Shown here in pieces: positions 44,964 to 55,280 of a DNA stretch of 64,000 nucleotides. This DNA comes from Thioclava electrotropha (GTDB lineage Bacteria; Pseudomonadota; Alphaproteobacteria; Rhodobacterales; Rhodobacteraceae). Both the position numbers and the translations under genes were made by a program. The stretch covers positions 2,617,501 through 2,681,500 of the forward strand of contig NZ_CP053562.1 of NCBI RefSeq assembly GCF_002085925.2. The letters run 5' to 3'. Under the pieces are notes generated by a model. That model had not been told where the DNA came from. It was given only the letters and a program-made list of their open reading frames with translations, and made no database searches. How positions within the stretch are numbered: the first letter of the stretch is position 1; the number at the start of each line of letters is the position of its first letter.

Positions 44964-45413
44964 ATGGCTAAGACCCAAGACTACACCAAGATCATGCAGG
45001 ACATGATGGCGTCCTTCCCCGTCGACACCTCGAAATTCCAAGACGCTTTCAAATCGCAAGCGGCTCTGGGCGAGAAGATGTCGCAGGTGGCGCTTGAAGC
45101 TGCCGGCAAGTCGACCGAAATCTCGACCAAATGGACCAAGGGCACCATCGACAAGATGGGCGACCTGACCAAAACCAAGGAAGAGCCCGCCGATTACGCC
45201 AAGGCGATGAGCGACTTCGCGTCGGCTTCGGCCGAGATGGCTGCCGAAAACATGGCCGCTTTCGCTGAAATCGCGAAAAAGGTTCAGATGGACACCGTCG
45301 AGCTGATGATGGCTGCCGGCAAGGACATGTCGGAAGAAGCCTCCGCAAACGTCAAGAAGGCGACCGCCGACATGACCGCTGCGACGAAGAAAGCCACCGC
45401 GGCTGCGAAGTAA
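44964..45413 (+). CDS. phaP: Phasin (PHA granule-associated protein)
   Basis: A 149-residue amphipathic helical protein of the phasin_2 family, which coats PHB granules and controls their size. The sequence is rich in Ala, Lys, Met and Thr, with no strong membrane segment; SALGEKMSQVALEAAGK-like heptads and a C-terminal Ala/Lys/Thr tail (ATKKATAAAK) are typical. The ATG follows GGAG. It has its own strong promoter with two PhaR-type operators and its own terminator, as expected of a highly expressed granule protein. Confidence 0.93.
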   Translation: MAKTQDYTKIMQDMMASFPVDTSKFQDAFKSQAALGEKMSQVALEAAGKSTEISTKWTKGTIDKMGDLTKTKEEPADYAKAMSDFASASAEMAAENMAAFAEIAKKVQMDTVELMMAAGKDMSEEASANVKKATADMTAATKKATAAAK

Positions 45414-45464
45414 GAATTCACCGCGGGCACCGGCTTCCTCCTCCCAGTCGGCCTCGCGTATCTC

Positions 45465-45497
45465 GGGCGCGCCCTCGTGGCGCGCCCTTTTTCTTTT
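45465..45497 (+). terminator. Intrinsic terminator of phaP
   Basis: GGGCGCGCC (45465-45473) and GGCGCGCCC (45479-45487) form a perfect 9-bp stem with a 5-base loop, followed by TTTTTCTTTT. Confidence 0.92.
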
Positions 45498-45563
45498 ATT
45501 GCTTTTGGCAGCGCGGCGTCACACAATCGCTGCACAAGCACAATTCGGGGAGGATCGCATCAC

Positions 45564-46112
45564 ATGGCCGAAGACGAAAAGCCCTTGCTGATCAAGCGTT
45601 ACGCCAGCCGCCGTCTCTACAACACCGAGACCAGCGATTACGTGACGCTCGAAGACATCGCGAAATTCATCCGCGACGGGCGCGAGGTGCAGATTGTCGA
45701 TCTGAAATCGGGCGACGACTTGACGCGGCAATATCTGCTGCAGATCGTGGCCGAGCACGAAAGCCGCGGCGAGAATGTCCTGCCGGTCGACGTGCTGACC
45801 GATCTGGTGCGCTCCTATACGGGGGCTGCGCAATCGGTGGTGCCGCAATTCCTCGCAGCCAGCTTCGAGATGCTGCGCGAGGGGCACTCGCATATGCTCG
45901 AGAATATGAACAAGATGCCGAATCCCATGGCCTCGATGCCCGGCTTCGAGGCGCTGCAGGCGCAGCAACAGGCCTTCTTGCAGAACATGATGGCCGGCTG
46001 GGGCACGGCAGGCTCGTCCGGCCCCGCGCCCGATGACGGCGATGATCGCGGCGAGTTGGACTCGATCAAGAAACAGCTCGCCGATCTGCAGAGCAAGCTC
46101 AACAAGATGTAA
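45564..46112 (+). CDS. phaR: PHB synthesis repressor PhaR
   Basis: A 182-residue regulator that binds both PHB granules and DNA; when polymer is present it leaves the phaP operator, and without polymer it represses. The N-terminal PHB_acc DNA-binding domain starts IKRYASRRLYNTETSDYVTL (about 9-28), followed by the PHB accumulation domains. The C terminus is Met/Gln/Gly-rich and then coiled (LDSIKKQLADLQSKLNKM). ATG 45564 follows GGGGAGGATC. A possible operator (TGC-ACAA-GCA, 45531-45540) lies upstream. Confidence 0.92.
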   Translation: MAEDEKPLLIKRYASRRLYNTETSDYVTLEDIAKFIRDGREVQIVDLKSGDDLTRQYLLQIVAEHESRGENVLPVDVLTDLVRSYTGAAQSVVPQFLAASFEMLREGHSHMLENMNKMPNPMASMPGFEALQAQQQAFLQNMMAGWGTAGSSGPAPDDGDDRGELDSIKKQLADLQSKLNKM

Positions 46113-46117
46113 GTGAG

Positions 46118-46142
46118 AGGCGCCCGAGCGGCGCCTTTTTCT
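46118..46142 (+). terminator. Intrinsic terminator of phaR
   Basis: AGGCGCC (46118-46124) and GGCGCCT (46130-46136) with a 5-base loop, followed by TTTTTCTT. Confidence 0.85.
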
Positions 46143-46155
46143 TGGCCCATAGCCA

Positions 46156-46293
46156 AGGGGGGCTCTGCCCCCTCGGTGCTTCGCACCTCACCCCCGGGAT
46201 ATTTTTGCCAACACGAACGCGCACGAGGCTTTCAGCTTCGGCTTGGCCGAAATATCCCGGGGGAGCGCGCCAGCGCGGGGGCGGAGCCCCCCC
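46156..46293. repeat. Composite CCCGGGATATTT-family repeat, paired arms with flanking GC hairpins
   Basis: CCCCCGGGATATTTTTGCCAA (46191-46211) is inverted at 46243-46264 (TTGGCCGAAATATCCCGGGG). A GGGGGGCTCTGCCCCCT hairpin lies to the left (about 46157-46172) and GCGCGCCAGCGCG plus GGGGGCGGAGCCCCCC to the right. It sits between phaR and thrS. Confidence 0.8.
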
Positions 46294-46413
46294 TGCGACA
46301 TCTCCCCCTGCCCGGCCCCATTGACAGCCGCGCGCAAGCCGCGCAAAAGGCTCGGGAAGCATATATCCCGCAACCGGGCGTTCCGTGGGCGCCAAACCGA
46401 CGAGGAGGACGAC

Positions 46414-48363
46414 ATGTCCCAGATCTCCCTCACCTTTCCCGATGGCAATTCGCGCGACTATGACGCAGGCGTGACGCCGGCCGAAGTGGCCGCCTCGATC
46501 GCACCGTCGCTGGCGAAGAAAGCGATCTCCGCTCAGGTGAACGGCGCGCATTGGGATCTGCAATGGCCGATCCAGGAAGACGCGCAGATCGCCATCAACA
46601 CGATGCAGGATGACGGCCCCGCGCTGGAGCTGATCCGCCACGACCTCGCCCATATCATGGCCCGCGCCGTGCAGGAGCTCTATCCCGGCGTGAAGGTCAC
46701 GATCGGCCCGGTCCGCGACAATGGCTGGTTTTACGACTTCGACCGCGAAGAGCCCTTCACGCCCGAAGACCTCGGCGCGATCGAGAAGAAGATGCGCGAG
46801 ATCATCAACGCGCGCGACGCCATCAAGACCGAGGTCTGGAGCCGCAAACACGCGATCGACCATTATCTGGCGACGGAAGAGCCCTACAAGGTCGAGCTGA
46901 TCAACCGGATCCCGCAAGGCGAGGACATCCGGATGTATTGGCACGGCAACTGGCAGGATCTCTGCCGGGGCCCTCACCTGCAGCATACCGGTCAGGTTCC
47001 GGCGGATGCGTTCAAGCTGACCCATGTCGCGGGCGCCTACTGGCTGGGCGATTCCAGCCGTCCGATGCTGCAGCGCATCTATGGCGTGGCCTTCAAGAAC
47101 AAGAAGGATCTCAACGCCTGGGTCACGATGATGGAGGAGGCCGCCAAGCGCGACCACCGCAAGCTCGGCCGCGAGATGGACCTGTTCCACATGCAGGAAG
47201 AGGCGCCGGGCCAGATCTTCTGGCACCCGAACGGCTGGACCATCTACACCGCGCTGCAGGACTACATGCGCCGCAAGCAGCGCGATGACGGCTATGTCGA
47301 GGTGAACACGCCGCAGGTGGTGAACCGCAAGCTCTGGGAAGCCTCGGGCCACTGGGAGAACTATCAGGAGAACATGTTCATCGTCGAAGTCGACGAGGAT
47401 CATGCGCGCGAGAAGACGGTCAACGCGCTCAAGCCGATGAACTGCCCCTGCCACGTGCAGATCTTCAATCAGGGCGTCAAATCCTATCGCGACCTGCCCC
47501 TGCGCATGGCCGAGTTCGGCTCCTGCGCGCGCTACGAACCCTCGGGCGCGCTGCATGGCATCATGCGCGTGCGCGGCTTCACGCAGGACGACGCGCATAT
47601 CTTCTGCACCGAGGATCAGATCGAGGCGGAAACCGAGAAGTTCATCAAGTTCCTCTCGGGGATCTATGACGATCTCGGCTTCACCGACTGGCGCATCAAG
47701 CTGTCGACGCGCCCCGAGAAGCGCATCGGTAGCGATGAGAGCTGGGATTACACCGAAGCCGCGCTCGGCAATGCCTGCAAGGCCGCCGGTTACGACTATG
47801 AGATCTTCGAAGGCGAAGGCGCGTTCTACGGGCCGAAGCTGGAATTCGTGCTGACCGATGCGATCGGGCGCGACTGGCAATGCGGCACGCTGCAGGTCGA
47901 CACCAACCTGCCCGAGCGGCTGGATGCGGAATTCGTGGGTTCGGATGGCGAACGCCACCGTCCCGTGATGCTGCACCGCGCGGTGCTGGGCTCGTTCGAG
48001 CGCTTCATCGGCATGCTGATTGAGAACTTCGCCGGCAAGATGCCGCTCTGGCTCGCGCCGCGCCAGGTGGTCGTGGCGTCGATCGTCTCGGACGCTGACG
48101 ACTACGTGCTGGAAGTGACGTCGAAGCTGCGCGCCGCGGGCATCCGCGCCGAGGCCGACACCCGCAACGAGAAGATCAACTACAAGGTCCGCGAGCACTC
48201 GCTCGGCAAGGTCCCCTATATCTTCGCGATCGGGATGAAAGAGGTCGAGGAACGCACCGTGTCGGTCCGCAAACTCGGCGATACCCGCACCTCCACGGTG
48301 GCAATCGACGAGATCGTCGAGCAGCTGATCACCGAATCGACGCCGCCCGATTTGCGCGGATAA
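46414..48363 (+). CDS. thrS: Threonyl-tRNA synthetase
   Basis: A 649-residue class II synthetase with all usual parts: N-terminal TGS domain ([16 protein letters not shown]), the SAD editing domain, the catalytic core with zinc-binding residues (CPCHVQIF) and [22 protein letters not shown] (motif 2), then the anticodon-binding domain from about 545. ATG 46414 follows GAGGAGG; the upstream frame extends through a repeat and was rejected. It is a single-gene unit. Confidence 0.97.
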   Translation: MSQISLTFPDGNSRDYDAGVTPAEVAASIAPSLAKKAISAQVNGAHWDLQWPIQEDAQIAINTMQDDGPALELIRHDLAHIMARAVQELYPGVKVTIGPVRDNGWFYDFDREEPFTPEDLGAIEKKMREIINARDAIKTEVWSRKHAIDHYLATEEPYKVELINRIPQGEDIRMYWHGNWQDLCRGPHLQHTGQVPADAFKLTHVAGAYWLGDSSRPMLQRIYGVAFKNKKDLNAWVTMMEEAAKRDHRKLGREMDLFHMQEEAPGQIFWHPNGWTIYTALQDYMRRKQRDDGYVEVNTPQVVNRKLWEASGHWENYQENMFIVEVDEDHAREKTVNALKPMNCPCHVQIFNQGVKSYRDLPLRMAEFGSCARYEPSGALHGIMRVRGFTQDDAHIFCTEDQIEAETEKFIKFLSGIYDDLGFTDWRIKLSTRPEKRIGSDESWDYTEAALGNACKAAGYDYEIFEGEGAFYGPKLEFVLTDAIGRDWQCGTLQVDTNLPERLDAEFVGSDGERHRPVMLHRAVLGSFERFIGMLIENFAGKMPLWLAPRQVVVASIVSDADDYVLEVTSKLRAAGIRAEADTRNEKINYKVREHSLGKVPYIFAIGMKEVEERTVSVRKLGDTRTSTVAIDEIVEQLITESTPPDLRG

Positions 48364-48403
48364 TTGCCGCAAATTCAGGCCGATCCGGAATTTTCACAGA
48401 CCT

Positions 48404-48425
48404 GTGAGGGGCTTGCGCCCCTCAC
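48404..48425 (+). terminator. Hairpin after thrS
   Basis: GTGAGGGGC (48404-48412) and GCCCCTCAC (48417-48425) form a 9-bp stem with a TTGC loop. No T run follows, so it is a probable but atypical terminator. Confidence 0.5.
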
Positions 48426-48592
48426 GGAATGTCATTGCATTTTTGCAATTCTCGGAGAGACTTGAATATGCGTGTGTTACAGACTTTCCTACCGCCTCGC
48501 TTCTGAAAAAGGCAGCCGGAAGACCCGAAAGAGACTGGCTGCACGGCCCGGACGCAATATCGCGCCGGGAGACTACGAAGGAGAAGACGGTA

Positions 48593-48799
48593 ATGGCCAC
48601 TGGCACCGTGAAATGGTTCAATTCTACCAAGGGTTACGGCTTCATTGCGCCTGACGAAGGCGGCAAGGACGTGTTCGTGCACATCTCTGCTGTCGAGCGT
48701 GCGGGTCTCAAGGGGCTCGATGACAATCAGAAGATCCAATATGAGCTGCAGTCGGGTCGCGACGGCCGCTCCTCGGCATCGGATCTGGTCCTGCTCTGA
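48593..48799 (+). CDS. Cold-shock protein (CspA family)
   Basis: A 68-residue OB-fold RNA/DNA chaperone. RNP1 is KGYGFIAP (13-20) and RNP2 VFVHIS (about 27-32), both intact. ATG 48593 follows AAGGAGAAG. The preceding 160 bases contain no gene; together with the downstream terminator this suggests a long 5' leader, as is common in cold-shock mRNAs, with a possible TTGCAA / AATATG promoter near 48441-48468. Confidence 0.93.
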   Translation: MATGTVKWFNSTKGYGFIAPDEGGKDVFVHISAVERAGLKGLDDNQKIQYELQSGRDGRSSASDLVLL

Positions 48800-48826
48800 T
48801 CTTAGGATCGGACGGTAAGGATTTGA

Positions 48827-48860
48827 AACGGCGCGCATCGCGGGATGCGCGCCGTTTTTC
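48827..48860 (+). terminator. Intrinsic terminator of the cold-shock gene
   Basis: AACGGCGCGCATC (48827-48839) and GATGCGCGCCGTT (48844-48856) form a 13-bp stem with a 4-base loop, followed by TTTTTC. Confidence 0.92.
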
Positions 48861-48890
48861 TGTCTCAGCCTATGACGAAGGGGTGCCCAC

Positions 48891-49210
48891 TCAGAGCCAC
48901 TCGGCCTGCGTGGCCTTCGCCCAGCCCAGCGTGAGCTTGTCGCCCTCGCGGATCACCGGGCGCTTCATCAGCGTGGGATGTTCGCCCAGCAGGTCGGCGA
49001 CGGGCTTTTCGCGTTCACCCTCGGGCAGATTGCGCCACGTCGTGGAGGCACGGTTGACGATCTTGTCTCCGAAGGCCGCCTCGAACTCCGCGACCTCGGT
49101 CCCCGTCAGAGGCTCCGCCCGCACGTCGCGGAACGCCACGTCGCGCCCGGCCGCTTCCAGCGCCTTGCGCGCCTTGCGCACCGTGTCGCAGGTCGAAATC
49201 CCGTAAACGA

Positions 49211-49214
<4 letters not shown>
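48891..49214 (-). CDS. ArsC/Spx-family protein (YffB-like)
   Basis: A 107-residue thioredoxin-fold protein of the ArsC/Spx group. The start MIVYGISTCDTVRKARKAL is characteristic, with the single N-terminal cysteine Cys9. The later arginine area (LMKRPVIRE, about 85-93) corresponds to the ArsC RPI loop. Only one redox cysteine is seen, so it may need glutathione or act as an Spx-like factor; arsenate reduction is not shown. It overlaps lolD by 4 bases and is the last gene of the proS-lolC-lolD run. Confidence 0.82.
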
Positions 49215-49886
<672 letters not shown>

Positions 49887-49894
<8 letters not shown>

Positions 49895-51188
49895 AGCGCA
49901 GCGCCTCCACCGGGTTCATGCGCGCAGCACGGCGCGCCGGGAAGATGGTCACGATGAAGCTCAGCGTCAGCGACAGCGCCACCGCCTTGGTCACGTCCCA
50001 GGGCTGCAATTTCGCGGGCAGATGATAGATGCCGCGGATCGACGGGTCCCAGGCATCGCCACCATTGAGCCAGTTCACGAAGCCCATGACATGGTCGATA
50101 TTCACCGAGAACAGCACCCCGATCCCCAGACCGGCCAGCGTCCCGATCACCCCGGTAAACGCGCCGCAGAGGAAGAAGACCCGCAGGATCGAACCCTCGC
50201 TGAGCCCCATCGTGCGCAGGATGCCGATATCGCGGCCCTTGTTCTTGACCAGCATGATCAGCCCCGAGGTGATATTCATCGAAGCGATCAGCACGAGGAT
50301 CGAGAGGATGATGAACATCACGTTATCCTCGACCGAGAGCGCGCGCAGGAAGCTCGAGGACGCGTCCTTCCACGTCCACAAGAGCGTGCCCTTGCCACTG
50401 GCATCCATGATCGCGGGCTCCCATTCGGCGATACCTTCGGGATCGGCCACGTCGACGTCGATCTCATCCACCCCGCCCTCGCGGTTGAAGAAGCTCTGCG
50501 CCTCCTTGAACGGCATATAAAGCCGCGTCTGGTCGATGTCGTAGCGCCCGGCCGAGAACACATACGAGATCTTGTAGGCGTTCACCCGCGGGCTCGTGCC
50601 CGACGGCGTCTTGGCCCCGTTGGGCGAGATCACCTTGACCGTGTCGCCCACCGTCACGCCTAGATCGCGCGCCATCCCGATGCCGATCGCGATGCCTTCA
50701 CCGAAATTGTCGATATCGCCCTGCGCGTCGTCGGAATGCGCGATATTGGGGATGTTCTTAAGATCCGACAGCGCCAACCCGTAGACATCCGCCACGTTGG
50801 CGCGGTCGCCGAAGCTGACCATCGCCTGACCGCGCACCGCCGGGGCCGCACTGACCACGCCGGGGATCGCCTTGATCCGGTCGGAGCGCGCGGCATAGTC
50901 GCGGATCAGCTTGGAATAGACGCCCGAGCCCTCGGCCACTTCCATCGGTGCGGAATAGACCGTGATCTGCGGGTTCGATCCCACGATGGTCGAGACGAAC
51001 TCGGCACGGAAGCCCGCGCGCACGGCAAGCGTCGCGATCAGCGCGGCCACGCCCAGAGCGATGCCGATCAGGGAAATCCATGTCATGACCGAGACGCCAC
51101 CTTCGGCGCGGCGCGCGCGCAGATAGCGCCACGCGATCATGAACTCGAAACGGGAAAACGGGGCAGTGCGTGCGGCCATCGGCTCCAT
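49887..51188 (-). CDS. lolC: Lipoprotein-releasing ABC transporter permease LolC/LolE family
   Basis: A 433-residue inner-membrane permease. One N-terminal membrane segment follows MIAWRYLRARRAEGG (about 18-32); a large periplasmic domain and three C-terminal segments (from about 280) follow, as in LolC/E. The ending PARRAARMNPVEALRYE is a family signature. In many Alphaproteobacteria one permease gene (LolF-like) replaces the LolC/LolE pair; only one copy is seen here. The start is uncertain between 51188 and an ATG three codons later. Confidence 0.92.
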
Positions 51189-51270
51189 CCACGAAAATTC
51201 GGCGCAAGCTGGCGCGGCGGGGTCGAAAGGTCAAGCCTGCGTCCGGTCATAGCGGCGAGAGCGCGCCTGT

Positions 51271-51327
51271 TTCGGCTTGGTCGAAATATCCCGGGGGAGC
51301 CCGGAACGGGCGGGGGCAGAGCCCCCT
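51271..51327. repeat. CCCGGGATATTT-family repeat with GC hairpin
   Basis: TTCGGCTTGGTCGAAATATC continues as CCGGGGG (51271-51297), then GCCCGGAACGGGC and GGGGGCAGAGCCCCC hairpins. The last hairpin touches the stop codon of the secreted-protein gene at 51326. Confidence 0.75.
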
Positions 51328-51850
51328 ATTTGCAGCCCAGCGTACCGGGCACATCCGCCAGAAGTGGCGCCATGCCCTCGGCCAGATCGGCCGGGTAATC
51401 GGTCTGGACGGAGGCGAGCACCGCCCCACCCGCGCAATCGAGCCGCTCGGTCTTGCGCAGCGTCACCTTGCCGAACGTGTCCTTGGAGCGGATTGCGAAC
51501 CCGTCCTCGGTCACGTCATCCGACAGCACCGTATCGCCATCGAGCAGGATCGTGTGCAGCAGTTGATCATGCGCAGCCGCCAGATCAGACCCCTGATCAG
51601 CATGGGCGCGCAGCGCGACATGGGCGGTCTTGTGCGGGTCGATATCGGGGGCGGAGAACAGGATCCCGCCTCCCGGCATCTCGTCCGACGTCCAGCCCTG
51701 CGGCACCTTGGCGGAGATGCCGAGCGTCTCGCTCAACCACGCCACGAGGCCCTGCTCGGCGCCCTGCCCCGTGCCTTCGGCCAAAGCGGGCCCGGCGAGC
51801 AGGCTCGCCGCGACCGCGCTGGCGGCAAAGATCAGATCAAAGCCCTTCAT
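51326..51850 (-). CDS. Exported protein of unknown function
   Basis: A 174-residue protein with a clear Sec signal peptide ([17 protein letters not shown], cleavage near AEG at residue 25). The mature part has a beta-rich look ([20 protein letters not shown]) reminiscent of small periplasmic proteins, and two cysteines late in the chain (LDCAGG and GTLGCK) that could form a disulfide. It overlaps proS by 14 bases and precedes lolC on the same strand. No function is assigned. Confidence 0.78.
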   Translation of the reverse strand: MKGFDLIFAASAVAASLLAGPALAEGTGQGAEQGLVAWLSETLGISAKVPQGWTSDEMPGGGILFSAPDIDPHKTAHVALRAHADQGSDLAAAHDQLLHTILLDGDTVLSDDVTEDGFAIRSKDTFGKVTLRKTERLDCAGGAVLASVQTDYPADLAEGMAPLLADVPGTLGCK

Positions 51851-53174
51851 AGATGCCCACGATCTTCTCGACCGCCTCTTCCGCCGGCATCTCTTCGCTC
51901 TCGCCGGTGCGGCGGCAGGTCAGTTCCACCTTGTTGGCCGCGATCCCGCGCGGACCGACGGTGATCCGCCACGGCAGACCGATCAGGTCCATGGTGGCGA
52001 ATTTCGCGCCCGCGCGCTCTTCGCGGTCGTCATAGAGCGGGTCGAGCCCGTGATCGAGGAACGCCCGGTAGATCGCTTCGCAGGCGCTGTCGCAGCTGAC
52101 ATCGCCCTGCTTGAGGTTGACGATACCGACATGGAACGGCGTCACGCCCTCGGGCCAGATGATGCCCTTCTCGTCGTGGTTCGCCTCGATCAGCGCGCCG
52201 ACGAGACGGCTCACGCCGATCCCGTGCGAGCCCATATGGACCGGGACTTTCGAACCGTCCGGGGTCTGGACACTCGCGCCCAGCGCCTCGGAATATTGGG
52301 TGCCGAAATAGAAGATCTGACCGACCTCGATGCCGCGCGCGACGCGGCGACGTTCTTCCGGGACCTCGTTGAAGGCCGCCTCGTCATGGGTCTCGTCGGT
52401 GCGGGCATAGCGCGAGGTGAATTCCTCCAGCACGCTTTGGCACTGCGCCACGTCGTCGTAATCGATCTCGCGGTCACCGAAGGTCAGATCGGTGATCTCG
52501 CTGTCGTAGAACACTTCCGACTCGCCCGTCTCGGCCAGCACGAGGAATTCATGGGTGTAATCGCCGCCGATCGGGCCGCTATCGGCGCGCATCGGGATCG
52601 CCTGCAGGCCCATACGCTCATAGGTGCGCAGGTAGCTGACGAGGTGGCGGTTATAGGCGTGAAGCGCGTCTTCCTTGCTGAGGTCGAAGTTGTAGCCGTC
52701 CTTCATCAGGAATTCGCGGCCGCGCATCACGCCGAAGCGCGGACGGATCTCGTCGCGGAACTTCCACTGGATCTGATAGAGCGTCAGCGGCAGCTGCTTG
52801 TAGCTCGACACATGCGCGCGGAAGATATCGGTGACCATTTCCTCGGCGGTGGGCGAATACAGCATATCGCGCCCCTGACGGTCGGTGATGCGCAGCATCT
52901 CTTCGCCATAGCCGTCATAGCGGCCCGACTCGCGCCACAGATCAGCCGATTGCAGCGTCGGCATCTGGATCGCGAGATGGCCGGCGCGCGCCTGCTCTTC
53001 GTGCACGATCTGCTCGATCCGGCGCAGCACCTTGAAGCCCATCGGCAGCCAGGAATAGATCCCGGCCTGCTGCTGCTTGATCATACCCGCACGCAGCATC
53101 AGCCGATGCGAGGCGATCTGCGCCTCGGCGGGGGTTTCCTTGAGAACGGGAAGAAAATAGCGGGACAGGCGCAT
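51837..53174 (-). CDS. proS: Prolyl-tRNA synthetase, short form
   Basis: A 445-residue class II synthetase. It is the short alphaproteobacterial type without the INS editing insertion found in E. coli ProS (572 residues). Conserved blocks are [15 protein letters not shown], the motif 2 region [21 protein letters not shown], and motif 3 [18 protein letters not shown] 53172-53174 ([14 protein letters not shown]) was used; an upstream extension of 67 codons runs through a repeat. It heads the operon proS-(secreted protein)-lolC-lolD-(ArsC-like). Confidence 0.96.
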   Translation of the reverse strand: MRLSRYFLPVLKETPAEAQIASHRLMLRAGMIKQQQAGIYSWLPMGFKVLRRIEQIVHEEQARAGHLAIQMPTLQSADLWRESGRYDGYGEEMLRITDRQGRDMLYSPTAEEMVTDIFRAHVSSYKQLPLTLYQIQWKFRDEIRPRFGVMRGREFLMKDGYNFDLSKEDALHAYNRHLVSYLRTYERMGLQAIPMRADSGPIGGDYTHEFLVLAETGESEVFYDSEITDLTFGDREIDYDDVAQCQSVLEEFTSRYARTDETHDEAAFNEVPEERRRVARGIEVGQIFYFGTQYSEALGASVQTPDGSKVPVHMGSHGIGVSRLVGALIEANHDEKGIIWPEGVTPFHVGIVNLKQGDVSCDSACEAIYRAFLDHGLDPLYDDREERAGAKFATMDLIGLPWRITVGPRGIAANKVELTCRRTGESEEMPAEEAVEKIVGIYEGL

Positions 53175-53290
53175 GAGCGGTCCTTCGAGGGTTGGTGTCA
53201 GACGTTGCGTTTGGCCTAGAGGAAACGGGGGCGTTGGGCAAGATGGTGGCGCAGGTTGCGGCTGTCGCCTATGAGGGGGCTCCGCCCCCG

Positions 53291-53332
53291 GCGCATCCGC
53301 GCCTCCCCCGGGATATTTCCGCCAAGAGGAAG
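53291..53332. repeat. CCCGGGATATTT-family repeat, single arm
   Basis: GGCGCATCCGCGCCTC, then CCCCGGGATATTTCCGCCAA and GAGGAAG. It shares about 30 leading bases with the copy at 2051-2072. Confidence 0.75.
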
Positions 53333-53410
53333 GGGCGCGTGCGCCCGCACTTGATTTCCCACCGCATTTCGCCACGTTAAAGCGAACGCATCACTGACGA
53401 AGGACCGCGC

Positions 53411-54553
53411 ATGGCCCTGCCTGCCCGCCAGCAAGTCACCTATTGGTCCGTCGCCGCTCTGGTGCTGATCCTGTCGCTGTGGTGGCTGGGCAATGTCATC
53501 CTGCCCTTTATCATGGGCGGCGCGATCGCCTATTTCCTCGACCCGCTGGCCGACCGGCTGGAGAAGCTGGGGTTGAGCCGTGCGGTCTCTACCGCGATTA
53601 TCGGGCTGGCGACGGTGCTGATTTTCGTGATCGTTGCGCTCGCCGTGGTGCCGATGCTGGCGCGGCAGTTGGGACAGCTCGTCGCCCTCGCCCCCGATCT
53701 TCTGGCCTCGTTGCAGGCCTTCCTGAACGAGCGTTTCCCCAATCTCCTGCAAAACTCGGTCGTGAACGACACGCTCAATACGCTCGGCACCGCGATCAAG
53801 GCGCGCGGCGGTGAATTGGCGGCGACGCTTCTGAGTTCGGCGATGACGCTGGTAAACGTGATCATCTTCATCGTCGTGGTGCCGGTCGTGGCCTTCTACA
53901 TGTTGCTCGACTGGGATCGGATGGTGGCGAAGGTCGATGGCTGGCTGCCGCGCGATCACGTCCATACGATCCGCACCATCGCCCGCGATATCGACCGGGT
54001 GCTTTCGGGCTTCGTGCGCGGTCAGGTCACGGTCTGCCTCGTGCTGGGCGCCTTCTACGCGATCGCACTGATGGCGGCGGGGCTCGATTTCGGGCTGCTG
54101 GTGGGCTCGGTCGCAGGTGCGCTGACCTTCATCCCCTATATCGGAGCGATCATCGGCGGCGCGCTCGCCATCGGCCTCGCGCTGTTCCAGTTCTGGGGCG
54201 AGTGGTTCAATATCGGCATCGTCGCGGGCATCTTCGTGCTCGGTCAGTTTCTCGAAGGCAATTTCGTCACCCCGAAACTCGTGGGCGATTCGGTCGGGCT
54301 GCATCCGCTCTGGCTGATCTTCGCGCTGTCCGCTTTCGGCACTTTGTTCGGTTTTGTTGGCATGTTGGTCGCCGTTCCCGTCGCTGCGGTGATCGGAGTG
54401 GTTGCGCGCTTCTTCATCGACCAATATCTGCAAGGGGCGCTTTACCGAGGGCAAACGGAGCGCGAGCCGACAGCCCATTCGCCGATCTCACTCATCAACG
54501 AGGAGACCGGGGAAGTGACGGGCGCGACCGAGACGACCGAACACGAGAGCTGA
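53411..54553 (+). CDS. AI-2E family transporter (TqsA/PerM-like)
   Basis: A 380-residue polytopic membrane protein with about seven to eight hydrophobic segments. The family blocks LPFIMGGAIAYFLDPLADRLE (about 29-49), FIPYIGAIIGGALAI (about 238-252) and GNFVTPKLVGDSVGLHPLWLIF (about 281-302) are all visible. Members have been linked to export of autoinducer-2 or to Na+/H+ antiport; the substrate here is unknown. The C terminus is hydrophilic. It is followed 2 bases later by an hdaA-like gene, as often found in this order. Confidence 0.9.
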   Translation: MALPARQQVTYWSVAALVLILSLWWLGNVILPFIMGGAIAYFLDPLADRLEKLGLSRAVSTAIIGLATVLIFVIVALAVVPMLARQLGQLVALAPDLLASLQAFLNERFPNLLQNSVVNDTLNTLGTAIKARGGELAATLLSSAMTLVNVIIFIVVVPVVAFYMLLDWDRMVAKVDGWLPRDHVHTIRTIARDIDRVLSGFVRGQVTVCLVLGAFYAIALMAAGLDFGLLVGSVAGALTFIPYIGAIIGGALAIGLALFQFWGEWFNIGIVAGIFVLGQFLEGNFVTPKLVGDSVGLHPLWLIFALSAFGTLFGFVGMLVAVPVAAVIGVVARFFIDQYLQGALYRGQTEREPTAHSPISLINEETGEVTGATETTEHES

Positions 54554-54555
54554 GA

Positions 54556-55230
54556 ATGGCCGAGCAGTTGACCTTCCCGCTGCACCTGCGTTCCGCGCAG
54601 GGGCGTGAAGACTTCTTCATCTCGCCAGCCAATGCGCTGGCGGTGACGACCCTCAATGCGCCCGAAACATGGCCGCTGGGCCGGATGATCCTGATCGGGC
54701 CGGAAGGCGCGGGCAAGACGCATCTCGCGACGATCTGGGCCGATGAACAGGGCGCCGACATCCTGCCCGCCCGCGATCTGACCGAAGAGATGGCCCCGGC
54801 CCTCGTCGCGAAAGGGGCCGCCGTGATCGAACGCGCCGAGAGGATCGGCGCGGATGAGGCGGGCCAGCGCGCGCTGTTTCACCTGCACAATCTGATGCAG
54901 GCCGAGGGCGGGCGGCTTCTGCTGACCGCGCGCACACCGCCGCGCGACTGGGGGATGACCCTGCCCGATCTGATCAGCCGGATGGAGGCGACCGCGACGG
55001 TGCGGATCACGCCCCCCGATGACGCGCTGCTGGCGGCCGTTCTGGTGAAGCTGTTCTCGGACCGGCAATTGACCGTGCCGCCGAACCTGATCGGCTGGCT
55101 GGTGACGCGGATGGACCGCTCTCTAGCGACCGCGCGCAAACTGGTCGCGGCGCTCGATCGGCAGGCGCTCGCGCAGCGCCGTGCGATCACCCAAAGACTG
55201 GCGGCGGAGGTTCTGGACAGTCTCGACTGA
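54556..55230 (+). CDS. hdaA: DnaA-related regulatory protein, HdaA-like
   Basis: A 224-residue AAA+ protein similar to the central and C-terminal parts of DnaA but without the DNA-binding domain. The Walker A motif is IGPEGAGKTHLA (about 46-57); the Walker B region (AAVIERAERIGADE) is degenerate. The N-terminal QLTFPLHLR resembles the clamp-binding motif of Hda. HdaA with the DnaN clamp promotes ATP hydrolysis by DnaA to prevent re-initiation. It lies between an AI-2E transporter and ppk1, an order shared with related genomes. Confidence 0.87.
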   Translation: MAEQLTFPLHLRSAQGREDFFISPANALAVTTLNAPETWPLGRMILIGPEGAGKTHLATIWADEQGADILPARDLTEEMAPALVAKGAAVIERAERIGADEAGQRALFHLHNLMQAEGGRLLLTARTPPRDWGMTLPDLISRMEATATVRITPPDDALLAAVLVKLFSDRQLTVPPNLIGWLVTRMDRSLATARKLVAALDRQALAQRRAITQRLAAEVLDSLD

Positions 55231-55280
55231 GCCGCGCAAACTGTCACGGAGCCATTACAAAATCCAACGATAAGCGCGCC

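Noticed and set aside
46099..48372. 757-codon open frame on the minus strand
   Set aside because: Antisense of thrS, extending through the composite repeat; no coding features.
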